Shown: positions 1-8,888, counted from the stretch's first letter. The stretch: 64,000 nt of DNA from Tolumonas lignilytica (GCF_000527035.1 NZ_AZUK01000001.1:1996001-2060000); one strand, 5' to 3'. Notes: generated by a model not told the origin, from the letters alone. Program-made: numbers and translations.

Positions 1-390
1 TTAAAACAGCATTATCCCGCGATTCAGGGGCCCCGCAAAGATGACATCTGCTATGCCACGCAGAACCGACAGGATGCTGTCCGGGCATTGGCACCCAGAG
101 TTGATGTCATGCTGGTGGTCGGTTCACGGAATTCATCCAACTCCAACCGATTACGTGAACTGGCTGAACGATTAGGTCCCCGCGCTTATTTGCTGGATGA
201 TGCATCGCAACTGCAGGATGAATGGTTTGTGAATGCTAACACTGTAGGCGTCACTGCCGGTGCGTCAGCCCCTGAGGTGTTGGTGCAAAGTGTCATTGAT
301 CGCTTATATCAGCTGGGTGGCAGTGATCTGGAACAGATGGATGGCGTGCTGGAAGATACCGTATTTGAAGTACCTATGGAATTGCGATAA
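1..390 (+). CDS. ispH: 4-hydroxy-3-methylbut-2-enyl diphosphate reductase, 3' part
   Basis: C-terminal 129 residues of IspH, the cytosolic iron-sulfur enzyme of the last MEP-pathway step, which makes IPP and DMAPP from HMBPP. The reading frame is open from base 1, so the true start lies before the window. Recognisable family motifs are [15 protein letters not shown] near the left edge (conserved cluster cysteine), [13 protein letters not shown], and the end [12 protein letters not shown] followed by a short tail. A later ATG at position 88 is internal and not the start. The downstream gene is a type IV pilin, 279 bp away. The identity is secure; only completeness is limited by the window edge. 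Confidence 0.95.
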   Translation, partial: LKQHYPAIQGPRKDDICYATQNRQDAVRALAPRVDVMLVVGSRNSSNSNRLRELAERLGPRAYLLDDASQLQDEWFVNANTVGVTAGASAPEVLVQSVIDRLYQLGGSDLEQMDGVLEDTVFEVPMELR

Positions 391-428
391 ACAAACGTCA
401 TAATTTTAAGCAAAAAACATATCCCATC

Positions 429-488
429 GGTACTCATGCGAAGTGATTATTATTTACAGGTTAGTTTAAACACTTTCGCGTGAGTACC
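429..488. repeat. Long imperfect inverted repeat between ispH and pilE
   Basis: The left arm 429-445 pairs with the right arm 471-488 over about 17 bp, with one G-U wobble and one bulged base, around a 25-base AT-rich loop. There is no T-run after the right arm, so it is not a standard intrinsic terminator. It could end ispH transcription by another route, act in the pilE leader region, or be an operator. The rest of 391-669 is AT-rich, with only a promoter candidate visible. Confidence 0.6.
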
Positions 489-593
489 TGTTCATTTAAA
501 TTTGTTCCGGCTCTCATTGTTCTCAAATAACCCTACAAAAATCATACTTATCCCTTGAATACAGTGGTTTGTTATGTAAACTTCTGTGCCGTT

Positions 594-623
594 TTGTATA
601 AAAAAGCATCGTAATAGTAATAC
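594..623 (+). promoter_or_regulatory. Candidate sigma-70 promoter for the pil operon
   Basis: TTGTAT at 594-599 and TAATAC at 618-623 are separated by 18 bases and lie about 50 bases before the pilE start. A GAGG ribosome site at 661-664 precedes the ATG. I found no sigma-54 -24/-12 element here, although major pilins often use one. The assignment rests on consensus matching only. Confidence 0.45.
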
Positions 624-669
624 ACAGAGCACTAGCTTTTACGATATAAAATAAAAAGTAGAGGGATAA

Positions 670-1083
670 ATGAATAATAAAAATAAAGGCGTAACGCTCA
701 TTGAGCTTATGCTTGCGGTTGCTATTGTTGGCATATTAGCCGCCATTGCCTACCCCAGCTATTCCCGTTATGTATTAAGTTCCCATCGAACAGAAGCGCA
801 AGCAGCATTGACCCGAATTGCGAATCTGGAAGAACGATATTTCATGGACGCTAACAGTTACGGGACACTTCAAGACCTTCACCTGACAGCCACTTCTGCT
901 GCAATCTACACCACCGACAATGGCTACTATCAGGTCAGCATCACCCCGAGTAGTGCCACCTATACGCTGACGGCAACAGCAACAGGAAACCAAGTGGGGG
1001 ATACGGACTGTCAAACCTTCACTCTGACTCAGGATGGTTTAAAAACCAGCTCTTCTGCAGCAGCCAGCATTTGCTGGCACTAA
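670..1083 (+). CDS. pilE: Type IV (minor) pilin, PilE type
   Basis: A 137-aa prepilin. A short basic leader ends in Gly7 and is followed by [18 protein letters not shown], the class III signal with Glu at mature position 5. Mature position 1 is Val instead of the usual Phe. The pseudopilin helix continues to about residue 30, and the C-terminal domain has a cysteine pair (DCQTF and SICWH) that probably forms the disulfide loop. PilD would cleave and methylate it at the inner membrane. It leads the operon with pilV, pilW, pilX and pilY1, so it is probably the minor pilin PilE of the assembly-priming complex and not the major subunit. Confidence 0.85.
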   Translation: MNNKNKGVTLIELMLAVAIVGILAAIAYPSYSRYVLSSHRTEAQAALTRIANLEERYFMDANSYGTLQDLHLTATSAAIYTTDNGYYQVSITPSSATYTLTATATGNQVGDTDCQTFTLTQDGLKTSSSAAASICWH

Positions 1084-1100
1084 TCACAGGATAATCAAGC

Positions 1101-1694
1101 ATGAACCTGACTCAAGGAAGTGCGAACGATCAGGCTGGATTTACGTTGCTGGAGGTTTTGGTGACGGCCGTTATTCTCTCTGTCAGCTTATTGGGTCTGA
1201 TTGCATTACAAGGGATCGCTAAGTTTTCATCTTATGAAGCAAGGCAACGAACACTGGCAGTTTATGCAGCTTCCGATATTGTTGAGCGGCTTCGTATCAA
1301 CAAAACCCCTTGGATTGATCAGCATTTAAATTCAAGCGGTGCCTCGTGGGCTGTGTCTGTCGGGAAGGATCAGACTGTGCAGACAAAACCCACCTGTATT
1401 AATGACAACGGTATCACCACGGCTAGCTGCAGTTATGCGGATTTGGTCAACAATGATTTGTACAGTTGGCAGCAGTTGCTAAGTAATGCGGCTTCCAATG
1501 CCAGTTCAACGTTAATCGATCCCGTCGGCTGTCTGAGTTTATCTCGAATTAATTCACAGAGTGCCGCCACCGCCACGATTGTTATTAGCTGGCAGGATAG
1601 AGAATCAATACGGGATGCAGCCGAAACCACAGGGCAAACCTGTGGTACGGCCGATGCCAAACATCGCCAGTTCGTGTTGAGTACCACGCTATGA
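1101..1694 (+). CDS. pilV: Type IV pilus minor pilin PilV
   Basis: A 197-aa prepilin-like protein. The leader ends at Gly13, giving GFTLLEVLVTAVILSVSLLG with the Phe1/Glu5 signature of class III signals. PilV is a minor pilin that, with PilW, PilX and PilE, primes pilus assembly and helps display PilY1. It has several cysteines in the C-terminal region (residues about 94-180). Start chosen at the ATG preceded by AGGATAA. It starts 17 bases after pilE, and its stop overlaps the pilW start in an ATGA arrangement, indicating translational coupling. Confidence 0.88.
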   Translation: MNLTQGSANDQAGFTLLEVLVTAVILSVSLLGLIALQGIAKFSSYEARQRTLAVYAASDIVERLRINKTPWIDQHLNSSGASWAVSVGKDQTVQTKPTCINDNGITTASCSYADLVNNDLYSWQQLLSNAASNASSTLIDPVGCLSLSRINSQSAATATIVISWQDRESIRDAAETTGQTCGTADAKHRQFVLSTTL

Positions 1695-2683
1695 AAAAAC
1701 AAACAGGTTTCACATTGCTGGAATGGATGATCGCGCTCACGATCGGATTGTTTTTGCTCGCTGGTATGATGTCGTTATATTCAGCTTCACACGAAACAAC
1801 AAATGATTCCTTAGATAGTGGCGAATTGCAGGAAAATGGCCGGATTGCCATGAATTTGCTCATGCGTGATCTGCACATGGCCGATTTCTGGGGCGATTAT
1901 ACAGGCTCCGTGTTATCCGCAGCCTCAGGCGCCAATATCACGCTCAGTAGCGCGGCCTCTAATCTATCAGCGGCAAACGACTGTCTTGATGATCGAAACG
2001 CCGGCAGTTTTCCTGTCGGAAGCAACAATCTGCGCCCCGTCTGGACCGTGCACGTCAATCATTCTGGAAGTAAAGGGACGGTATTAGGTTGTATCAGTAA
2101 TACTGCCGTTTTATCGCCAGATTCAGACATCATTAATATAAAACGGTTAAGAGGTGAAGATGCCTCAAATCTGACACTGGATAATGATCATTTTTATATG
2201 GCCACCACGGTACATGCCGGTTATTTCTTTAAGGGGAATGAAACGGCTCCAACCGCGGCCAACATGCCGAATCGACGGATATGGGAATATTTAAATCATC
2301 TCTATTTCATTCGCGTTACCGATAATATTCCGGAACTACATATGACCTATCTACTGGGTTCAATGACCGACTCTGCCTTGGTGCAAGGCGTTGAAAAAAT
2401 GCGTCTACTATTTATGGTTGATACGACTTTTCAACCAGATGGCATCGTTGATCAATATATCACGCCTGAAAATATTACCCAGCAAGAATGGGATGAAGGC
2501 CGGGTGTTGGGTGTCAGGTTATTTCTATTAGTTCGCTCACTGCAACCAAGCCCGCTATATACCAATACCAATACCTATCAGTTAGGCGATATTTCTTATA
2601 CCCCCACAACGGATGATCATTTCCGGCGTTTATTACTGCAGTCCACGGTGAAATTTAATAACGGAGGATTGTATATCCAATGA
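1691..2683 (+). CDS. pilW: Type IV pilus assembly protein PilW
   Basis: A 330-aa minor pilin with a six-residue leader, then GFTLLEWMIALTIGLFLLAG, carrying Phe1 and Glu5 after the PilD cleavage site. Its length matches the PilW family, which has a large globular C-terminal region. It overlaps pilV and pilX by four bases each, so the three are translationally coupled. Role: a component of the minor-pilin priming complex in the inner membrane and at the pilus tip. Confidence 0.87.
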   Translation: MKKQTGFTLLEWMIALTIGLFLLAGMMSLYSASHETTNDSLDSGELQENGRIAMNLLMRDLHMADFWGDYTGSVLSAASGANITLSSAASNLSAANDCLDDRNAGSFPVGSNNLRPVWTVHVNHSGSKGTVLGCISNTAVLSPDSDIINIKRLRGEDASNLTLDNDHFYMATTVHAGYFFKGNETAPTAANMPNRRIWEYLNHLYFIRVTDNIPELHMTYLLGSMTDSALVQGVEKMRLLFMVDTTFQPDGIVDQYITPENITQQEWDEGRVLGVRLFLLVRSLQPSPLYTNTNTYQLGDISYTPTTDDHFRRLLLQSTVKFNNGGLYIQ

Positions 2684-3123
2684 AAAAATATTCAGCTGAT
2701 CGCGGCATGGTATTAATTGTCGCGTTGATTTTATTACTACCGCTGACTCTGATTTCAGTATCTGTTATGCAGTGGGCCCGGGAGGATTTAAAAATGACCG
2801 GTGCAGCTTCTGGGCGCAGTGCAATGGAACAACAACAGGAAGGGACAGTGCAGAATATTTTAATTCTCAACTCCCTGGCCAGTACGATTGCAGGAATGCA
2901 AACCGGTGTTTCTGCCAGTGTGACAACAGGTGGCTCGACCGTACCGTTGACGCTCGTGGTGGATACTAATTGCAAACATAAATTAAGGGGCTACAGCACT
3001 AATCTGGCCGAATCTTGTCGTTATGTGGATGCCAATTTAAGCCAGACCTTCGACAAAGGTGGTATGGGGCAATTGCAAACGACAATTGGCATAGAGCAGC
3101 GTCTGCTAACCACCACAAATTAA
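2680..3123 (+). CDS. pilX: Type IV pilus minor pilin PilX
   Basis: A 147-aa protein with the PilX N-terminal pattern: a short leader, RGMVLIVALILLLPLTLISV as the membrane helix, then a charged helix (AREDLKMTGAASGRSAMEQQ). As in other PilX proteins the hydrophobic stretch lacks a clear Glu5. Two cysteines lie near residues 98 and 112. It overlaps the end of pilW by four bases and precedes pilY1 by 19 bases. It is expected to connect PilY1 to the minor-pilin complex. Confidence 0.85.
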   Translation: MKKYSADRGMVLIVALILLLPLTLISVSVMQWAREDLKMTGAASGRSAMEQQQEGTVQNILILNSLASTIAGMQTGVSASVTTGGSTVPLTLVVDTNCKHKLRGYSTNLAESCRYVDANLSQTFDKGGMGQLQTTIGIEQRLLTTTN

Positions 3124-3142
3124 AATAAAGCAGGGATGTGAG

Positions 3143-6100
3143 ATGAAAAAAATAATAAGCATAATACTGTGGGGTCTGCTATTTGCCGGAATTATGCAGA
3201 GTTATACGGCACAGGCAGATGATACGGAACTGTATGTTTTGAATGTCGCACAGGCGAATGGTATCCGTCCAAAAATACTAGTGATTCTGGATAACTCTGG
3301 CAGTATGAAAGATACCAATACGGTTACGCCTTATTTTTCCTACAATGCTAATACTAATTATATTCCGACGGTATTAGATGAGGCTACTTACAGAAAACAT
3401 GCTTTTTTAACTGATTCTTCGACTACCTATCCATCTATCAGTAATTCATATTATTTAAATAACTGTAATGCCTCGTATGCTTCTGGTTTCCTATATGATG
3501 TATTCAAGCAGTACTATGTTCCGCAATCAACAGACCAATGTATTTCATACTCGAGAAGAACAGGGGCGTGCAGACAATATCAGACTATTGACACATGGGG
3601 TACTCCTGGTAATGGCAGTGGTGCTATAGATTGTGCCTCAGATGTGTCAGCGTTGAGTTTAACTAATCCTGGTAGCGATGATGTAGGTTATCCAGTCGAT
3701 GATGGCGCGACTGGTTATGCATCATCTGGGGCTGCGAGTAGCCAATTTGGTTCTGGTTCTTATTATTTGTATACCGAAAATTATTTGTATTATCGAACAA
3801 AATTAGTATCGGCCAAGCAGGCAGTCAAAGATATTATCAATTCTACTTATGATGCCAGTTCAAGTAAAACAAATATGGATTTTGGATTGGAGATCTTCAA
3901 TGTCAACACTGTTGATACAACGGGATATGACAGGAATGGCAATTATTACATAAATAATAATGGTGGCCGAATAATAAAAAATATAGCGCAATTAGATCAA
4001 ACAACAAAAAGCACTTTTTTTAGTACCCTAGACAGTTTGGATGCAACGACAAATACTCCCTTGGCTGAATCTATGTGGGAGGCCTATCGCTATTTATCCG
4101 GTGGTCATTCTGGATTATCGGATAGTAATGCTAATGACTATGGTTTAAATACAGATACGGGATTACCAGCCAAAGATCTTGCGGCTTTTACGTCTACCAC
4201 ATCAGGTATTTATCAATCTCCATTACTGAGTGACTGCGCTGATCATGCATATATCATTCTGGTAACCGACGGCGATCCAACCAGTGATACCAATGCTGAT
4301 TCGGCAATCAAGACTTTGACCGGAAAAAATAGTTCCGAATATGGCAACGGCAGCTATTTGCCCTATCTGGCAGAGTGGATGAATAAAAACGACATTCTGG
4401 ATGGGCAAAGTGGCCGAGCAAATAAAACCGGTAAGCAATATGTGACGACCTATACGGTCAGTTTTGGGAATGACATATCTGCAAATGGCAAAGCCATACT
4501 GCAAGCTGCTGCGACAAAGGGTGGTGGTACTTATTACGATGCCAGCAGTGCCGGTTCATTGTCCAGCGCATTAAACAATATCATTAAAGATATAGCTAAA
4601 CGTCAGTTCACTATGACCGCGCCGTCAACTGCGGGTAGTAATACTGACCGGACGCAATATCTCGATAGTCTCTATATCACCGGTTTTGTGCCTGCCAGCG
4701 GTCCATTTTGGGGTGGAAATCTTAAAAAACTGAAATATACGGCCAATGGCATAGAAGATAAAAACAATCATTTGGCCTTTGATAGCAATGGTCGCTTGCT
4801 GGCGACGGCTCAAACCTATTGGTCAACAGCGGTGGATGGGGATGCCGTTGCCAAAGGCGGTGTGCAGGAAATGCTCGCCGATCAAACGACAGCAAGAACG
4901 ATCTATACCAATACCTCGGCACCCGCATTAACACCGCTGACCCGTAGCAATCTGAATACAATTACAGGAAATGACGATGCTACGCTAAAAAGTGCACTGG
5001 GGTTGGCCAGTAGTGCTACCAGCACGGGTTCGCCGAATGATGTCGATACCATGATTAGCTGGATTCAGGGTGTGAACACCGATAGCACCGCAACGCCTAA
5101 ACCGAATCGGGATACCATCATTGGCGACATGATGCACAGCCACCCACGAGTGATTAATTATGGTGCCAGTTCCGGTGATCCGGATCTGCGCATCGTCGTC
5201 GGCACGAACAGTGGTTTTCTGCATATGTTTAAAGATAACGGCGATACAGTGGCAGAGAGCTGGGCGTTTATCCCGTATCCACTGTTAAAGATGCAATCGG
5301 TATTAAAAACCAATAGTGCTGCTTTGAATCATGTCAACGGCATTGATGGTTCACCGGTTTCCTATATCGTCGACAAAAACAACGATGGCCGGATTTCCAG
5401 TGCGACACCAGGGGATAAAGCCTGGATATTTGTCGGCCAACGCCAGGGTGGTCGCAGTTATTATGCACTGGATGTCACCAATCCTGATGCGCCGACGCTG
5501 AAATGGATCATTACAGGCGGTGCTGGTGGCACTACCGGATTTAGTCGCTTGGGCCAAACATGGTCAACGCCCCAAGTGACTAAAATTCCGGGCTATACCG
5601 ATACGGATGGCAAAAGTAAACCCGTTGTTGTTTTTGCGGGTGGCTATGATGTCAATAAAGATGCCTCCACGATTGGTACCGATGATTCTATGGGCAATGC
5701 AATTTATTTTGTGGATGCTGACACCGGAGCTCTGATTTTATCCGTATCCCCAGATGCTGCTTCTGCAACTAATCTGAGTAAAAGTTCAATGGTCGATAGC
5801 ATCCCCAGTGATGTGACTTTGCTGGATAGCGATGGTGATGGCATTACCGATCGTCTGTATGTCGGTGATACTGGGGGCAATGTCTGGCGTATGGATATGT
5901 CGGGCACGGATCGCAGCAAATGGTCGATTTTCAAACTGGCCAGTCTGGGTAGCGATGATACGCAAACGGCTGATCGGCGTTTCTTTGGTGCGCCATTGGT
6001 GGTGCGCAGTATTAACCCGAAAGTCACTGCTATGGCTGACGGTACCTATAAATACACGCAGGAACCATACGATGCGGTGTTGCTCGGTAGTGGCAATCGC

Positions 6101-6772
6101 AATCACCCGGCATCAGATAAAACTACCGTTAATGCTTATTTTATGATCCGGGATATGCATACGGCGGTGTATGGTGCCAATGACACCAAACCCGCGGATG
6201 CCTCTGCTGTCGTCATTACTGATTTGTACGATATCACCGGAAATAAAATCGGCCAGATTGCGAGTAGCGGGCCAACTTCAGCACAGCTGACGGAAATTGC
6301 CAAACTGACGTCACAAAAGAAAGGCTGGGTTTATTGGATCTCCGGTACGGGTGAAAAAGTGTTTGGTTCAGGTTTTGTATCTAATGGTACCCTTTATTTT
6401 ACCTCATTCATCCCGGAAGCTTCGGCCGATGCGAATGCCAATCAGTGTTCGCTGGGGAGTTCCATTGGCAGTACCCGTCTGTACGCTGTCGATATGACGT
6501 ATGGATATTATACTGGGTTGACCGCTTATATCAGCGCGAATGATTTGTTAACTGAAGATTTGAGTTATATCGTGGATAGTAATGGCAATATTCTCGGATT
6601 GGGATTCCCCGGCGCAGTTAAGGTTTCTGGTGCGGATGCAAATGGAGTACAACAATGTCAGGATGGGCAACCATGCATGCAATTATGCACCGGGGATTGT
6701 TCGGGAACCTTCGGGCCGGTAGGGTCTATTTTACCGGAAATGGAATATCAATACGTTCATGAACCGAAATAG
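3143..6772 (+). CDS. pilY1: Type IV pilus tip adhesin/biogenesis factor PilY1
   Basis: A 1209-aa secreted protein with a signal peptide of about 26 residues ending in AQADD. The N-terminal half carries a von Willebrand A domain; DNSGS at residues 50-54 gives the MIDAS DxSxS motif. The C-terminal half matches the PilY1 beta-propeller and has Asp-rich calcium-loop candidates near residues 744 (DKNNDGRISS) and 895 (DSDGDGITD). In known systems PilY1 sits at the pilus tip, controls extension and retraction, and mediates adhesion and surface sensing. Bases about 3300-4250, coding the vWA region, look clearly AT-richer and Asn/Tyr/Ser-rich compared with the C-terminal half. Last gene of the pil operon; start supported by AGGGATGTGAG. 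Confidence 0.93.
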   Translation: MKKIISIILWGLLFAGIMQSYTAQADDTELYVLNVAQANGIRPKILVILDNSGSMKDTNTVTPYFSYNANTNYIPTVLDEATYRKHAFLTDSSTTYPSISNSYYLNNCNASYASGFLYDVFKQYYVPQSTDQCISYSRRTGACRQYQTIDTWGTPGNGSGAIDCASDVSALSLTNPGSDDVGYPVDDGATGYASSGAASSQFGSGSYYLYTENYLYYRTKLVSAKQAVKDIINSTYDASSSKTNMDFGLEIFNVNTVDTTGYDRNGNYYINNNGGRIIKNIAQLDQTTKSTFFSTLDSLDATTNTPLAESMWEAYRYLSGGHSGLSDSNANDYGLNTDTGLPAKDLAAFTSTTSGIYQSPLLSDCADHAYIILVTDGDPTSDTNADSAIKTLTGKNSSEYGNGSYLPYLAEWMNKNDILDGQSGRANKTGKQYVTTYTVSFGNDISANGKAILQAAATKGGGTYYDASSAGSLSSALNNIIKDIAKRQFTMTAPSTAGSNTDRTQYLDSLYITGFVPASGPFWGGNLKKLKYTANGIEDKNNHLAFDSNGRLLATAQTYWSTAVDGDAVAKGGVQEMLADQTTARTIYTNTSAPALTPLTRSNLNTITGNDDATLKSALGLASSATSTGSPNDVDTMISWIQGVNTDSTATPKPNRDTIIGDMMHSHPRVINYGASSGDPDLRIVVGTNSGFLHMFKDNGDTVAESWAFIPYPLLKMQSVLKTNSAALNHVNGIDGSPVSYIVDKNNDGRISSATPGDKAWIFVGQRQGGRSYYALDVTNPDAPTLKWIITGGAGGTTGFSRLGQTWSTPQVTKIPGYTDTDGKSKPVVVFAGGYDVNKDASTIGTDDSMGNAIYFVDADTGALILSVSPDAASATNLSKSSMVDSIPSDVTLLDSDGDGITDRLYVGDTGGNVWRMDMSGTDRSKWSIFKLASLGSDDTQTADRRFFGAPLVVRSINPKVTAMADGTYKYTQEPYDAVLLGSGNRNHPASDKTTVNAYFMIRDMHTAVYGANDTKPADASAVVITDLYDITGNKIGQIASSGPTSAQLTEIAKLTSQKKGWVYWISGTGEKVFGSGFVSNGTLYFTSFIPEASADANANQCSLGSSIGSTRLYAVDMTYGYYTGLTAYISANDLLTEDLSYIVDSNGNILGLGFPGAVKVSGADANGVQQCQDGQPCMQLCTGDCSGTFGPVGSILPEMEYQYVHEPK

Positions 6773-6782
6773 TTATGTAGAT

Positions 6783-6803
6783 GATGTCTGCAATGTAGGC
6801 ATC
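6783..6803. terminator. Weak hairpin between convergent pilY1 and fimT-like genes
   Basis: A seven-base stem (6783-6789 with 6797-6803, one G-U pair) and a seven-base loop are followed on the plus strand by TTCGTTT. It lies just after the pilY1 stop and before the end of the convergent pseudopilin gene. The short stem and poor T-run make it a weak terminator candidate. Confidence 0.4.
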
Positions 6804-6808
6804 TTCGT

Positions 6809-7309
6809 TTAACACGCGGCGGATGTTTTCCTGATACGACCACTCATGGCAACAATAATGTGATAACTGTTGTTGCCATGCCTGTCACACACACTGATGG
6901 TGCCCGGCGAACCGGCCACCGAGCCATCCGGTTGAAAGACATATTCATTCCGGTTGGTTTGGATGTTTAACCGATTAGAGAAAGTCGTACTGGATAATAA
7001 GGGAATATCCGGATCTGCGTTATGTAGTGTTAAGCGGTTATCGGTGTTTTTATCAATAAATAACAGAAGATGAGTAAAACCGGCGCTGACACAGTCATTC
7101 TTTTCATTGGCTAGACAAGCAACCACACGTTGATTGATCGCAATGGCATGGCTTCTGGCTGAACTGAGGGCATTGTGAATAGAGTCTGACTGATATTGCA
7201 GATCACTGTTTGAGACAAATGCGTACAGTGCGGGTGGCGCCAAAACAGCTAATAAACTCCCGATAGTCAGAGACAGTAATAATTCCGGTAAGGTAAATCC
7301 TTTTGACAT
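6809..7309 (-). CDS. GspH/FimT-family pseudopilin, copy A
   Basis: A 166-aa protein beginning MSKGFTLPELLLSLTIGSLL: a class III signal with cleavage after Gly4, Phe1, and Glu5 at mature position 5. The C-terminal domain has the FimT/GspH ending (YVFQPDGSVAG, ISVCDRHG, IIVAMSGRIR). It closely resembles the next gene upstream, for example ALSSARSHAIAINQRVV against ALHSARSHAVDINQHVV, so the pair is a tandem duplication. FimT/FimU proteins prime type IV pili and, in some species, bind DNA during competence. It is convergent with the pil operon. Which of FimT or FimU it corresponds to cannot be decided here. Confidence 0.82.
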   Translation of the reverse strand: MSKGFTLPELLLSLTIGSLLAVLAPPALYAFVSNSDLQYQSDSIHNALSSARSHAIAINQRVVACLANEKNDCVSAGFTHLLLFIDKNTDNRLTLHNADPDIPLLSSTTFSNRLNIQTNRNEYVFQPDGSVAGSPGTISVCDRHGNNSYHIIVAMSGRIRKTSAAC

Positions 7310-7404
7310 GACACACCCAGTACTGAACGATAGTAATGGGCATTGTCAAAATTTGCTGTATTGACGGGAACTGCCAAATCAGACAGAAAGGATAAGCAGC
7401 GGTA

Positions 7405-7917
7405 TTAATGACAGGCAATATTGTCAGATTGGGTTCGGCCACTGAGGGAGACACTGAGCCGATGCCCTTCGGTGGAGGCTTGCGTATCACCGGAACAAAC
7501 AGAGATAGAACCCACCGCAGAGGTTGAACCATCGGCCAGAAAGACATAACTGCCTGCATCCGGCGCTATGTTGAGCGTATGATCAAAAGCAGAGCCATTG
7601 AGGATAATGGCATCCGGATTGGCTCCTGAGGTGGTTAATACGCCATCATTATTTTTATCAACAAAGACGAGCAGATGGGTAAATCCGTTGTTTTTGCAGA
7701 TGTTACTGTTGTCGGCAAAACAGACAACAACATGTTGATTGATATCAACGGCATGACTGCGGGCCGAGTGCAGGGCGTTACTGATATTGCTTGCTTCCGC
7801 ATCAATGGCGTTGTTGGTGATCAGCGATGCTAAGCCGGGGGCGGCAATACTCAGTAATATGGCCCCCAATGTGATAGTGACCAGCAATTCCAGTAATGAG
7901 AAGCCTTTCGTTATCAT
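7405..7917 (-). CDS. GspH/FimT-family pseudopilin, copy B
   Basis: A 170-aa pseudopilin starting MITKGFSLLELLVTITLGAI, with cleavage after Gly5 and Glu at mature position 5. The start at 7917 was chosen over an upstream in-frame codon (7950) because it gives a normal short leader and has AAGGTG upstream. The body is homologous to copy A along its length, including the DKNNDG segment and the terminal SVCSGD and SLSGR elements. The 95 bp between the copies hold no other gene. Probably transcribed toward copy A. Confidence 0.82.
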   Translation of the reverse strand: MITKGFSLLELLVTITLGAILLSIAAPGLASLITNNAIDAEASNISNALHSARSHAVDINQHVVVCFADNSNICKNNGFTHLLVFVDKNNDGVLTTSGANPDAIILNGSAFDHTLNIAPDAGSYVFLADGSTSAVGSISVCSGDTQASTEGHRLSVSLSGRTQSDNIACH

Positions 7918-7953
7918 GCGACACACCTTGCACCATGTGAACTGATGCAATTG

Positions 7954-7974
7954 TATCCCTCCTATTGAGGGATA
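7954..7974. repeat. Perfect 8-bp inverted repeat between lgt and the pseudopilin pair
   Basis: TATCCCTC at 7954-7961 and GAGGGATA at 7967-7974 form a perfect stem with a five-base loop. There is no T-run on either strand. It may be a weak terminator for lgt or a hairpin in the pseudopilin leader. Confidence 0.4.
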
Positions 7975-7989
7975 GATAGCCGCTGAAAT

Positions 7990-8766
7990 CTACGCACTTC
8001 TCATTTTTCTGCTTCGCAGCATCAGAATAATACCGGCGAAAACAAACGGTACGCTTAGCCATTGTCCCACAGTGATCAAATTGCCAGCTTCATAGGCGGC
8101 CTGCGGTGTTTTGAAAAATTCCAGAACAAACCGGGCTGAGAATACCAGTGCCAAAAATAGACCTAACAGATAACCGGGTTGTCTGATTTTTGGGGTTTTT
8201 GCCAAGGTGAACAACAAGACAAAAATGACCAAATAACAGGCCGCTTCATAAAGTTGTACTGGATGCCGTGGAATGTTATCTACCCGTTCAAATACCACCC
8301 CCCAGTTGCCATTAGTCGGATTACCCAGGATCTCTGAATTCATGAAATTACCGAGGCGGATAAAGCAACCGGTCAAGGCCGTCGGAATGGCCAGCCGATC
8401 CGCCAGCCATAAAAAGTGATTTTCTGGATGCTGACGTACGAATAACCAGATGGCCAGTAATACGCCGACGCCACCACCGTGACTGGCCAAGCCGCCTTCC
8501 CATATTTTCAGGATTTCGATGGGATGTGCCAGATAGAATTCTGGTTCGTAGATCAACGTGTGCGCGAGGCGTGCACCGACAACAGTCCCGATAAAAATAT
8601 AGGTGAGGAGCTTATCCAGTTGTTCTGTCGGACGGCCCTCTTGACGATACATGCGTTGCATCAGTTGATAACCGAGCAGGAAACCTGTCGCAAAAAGAGC
8701 GCCATACCAATGGATAGCTATCGGACCGAGTTGCAGCAAAATAGGGTTTGCATTCCAGAACAACAT
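7990..8766 (-). CDS. lgt: Prolipoprotein diacylglyceryl transferase
   Basis: A 258-aa polytopic inner-membrane enzyme that moves diacylglycerol from phosphatidylglycerol to the lipobox cysteine of prolipoproteins. Visible family motifs are IHWYGALFATGFLLGY near the start, the Lgt signature around GGLASHGGGVGVLLA, and RLGNFMNSEILG. At least six hydrophobic segments are present and the length is typical. It starts at MLFWNANPILLQLGPIAIHW. Neighbours are metE upstream and the pseudopilin pair downstream on the same strand; there is no clear operon partner. Confidence 0.96.
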   Translation of the reverse strand: MLFWNANPILLQLGPIAIHWYGALFATGFLLGYQLMQRMYRQEGRPTEQLDKLLTYIFIGTVVGARLAHTLIYEPEFYLAHPIEILKIWEGGLASHGGGVGVLLAIWLFVRQHPENHFLWLADRLAIPTALTGCFIRLGNFMNSEILGNPTNGNWGVVFERVDNIPRHPVQLYEAACYLVIFVLLFTLAKTPKIRQPGYLLGLFLALVFSARFVLEFFKTPQAAYEAGNLITVGQWLSVPFVFAGIILMLRSRKMRSA

Positions 8767-8846
8767 TCTTTTTCTCGCTAGTGAAGCATCACCTTAGTTA
8801 TCTTTGGCGACAGGGTAGCATGTTATCAGAGCTGCGGTGAAGCGTG

Positions 8847-8878
8847 ATCACCGGCAGGCTCGGGCGCCTGCCGGTGAT
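8847..8878. terminator. Strong 13-bp hairpin downstream of metE
   Basis: 8847-8859 and 8866-8878 are perfectly complementary (ATCACCGGCAGGC and its partner) around a six-base loop. It lies ten bases past the metE stop on the minus strand. The position suggests a transcript end, but no T-run follows on either side. It could instead be a stabilising 3' hairpin or factor-dependent terminator. Confidence 0.5.
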
Positions 8879-8888
8879 TCATGATGGT

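Noticed and set aside
88-390. A 100-aa ORF starting with an internal ATG
   Set aside because: The frame is open to base 1 and matches IspH throughout, so this is the end of a truncated gene and not a separate small gene.
775-1014. Minus-strand ORF opposite pilE
   Set aside because: It lies wholly opposite a clear pilin gene, has Cys/Arg-rich random composition and no ribosome site.
5704-6106. Overlapping minus-strand ORFs inside pilY1
   Set aside because: Both lie opposite conserved propeller coding sequence and show no family features; they are shadow frames.
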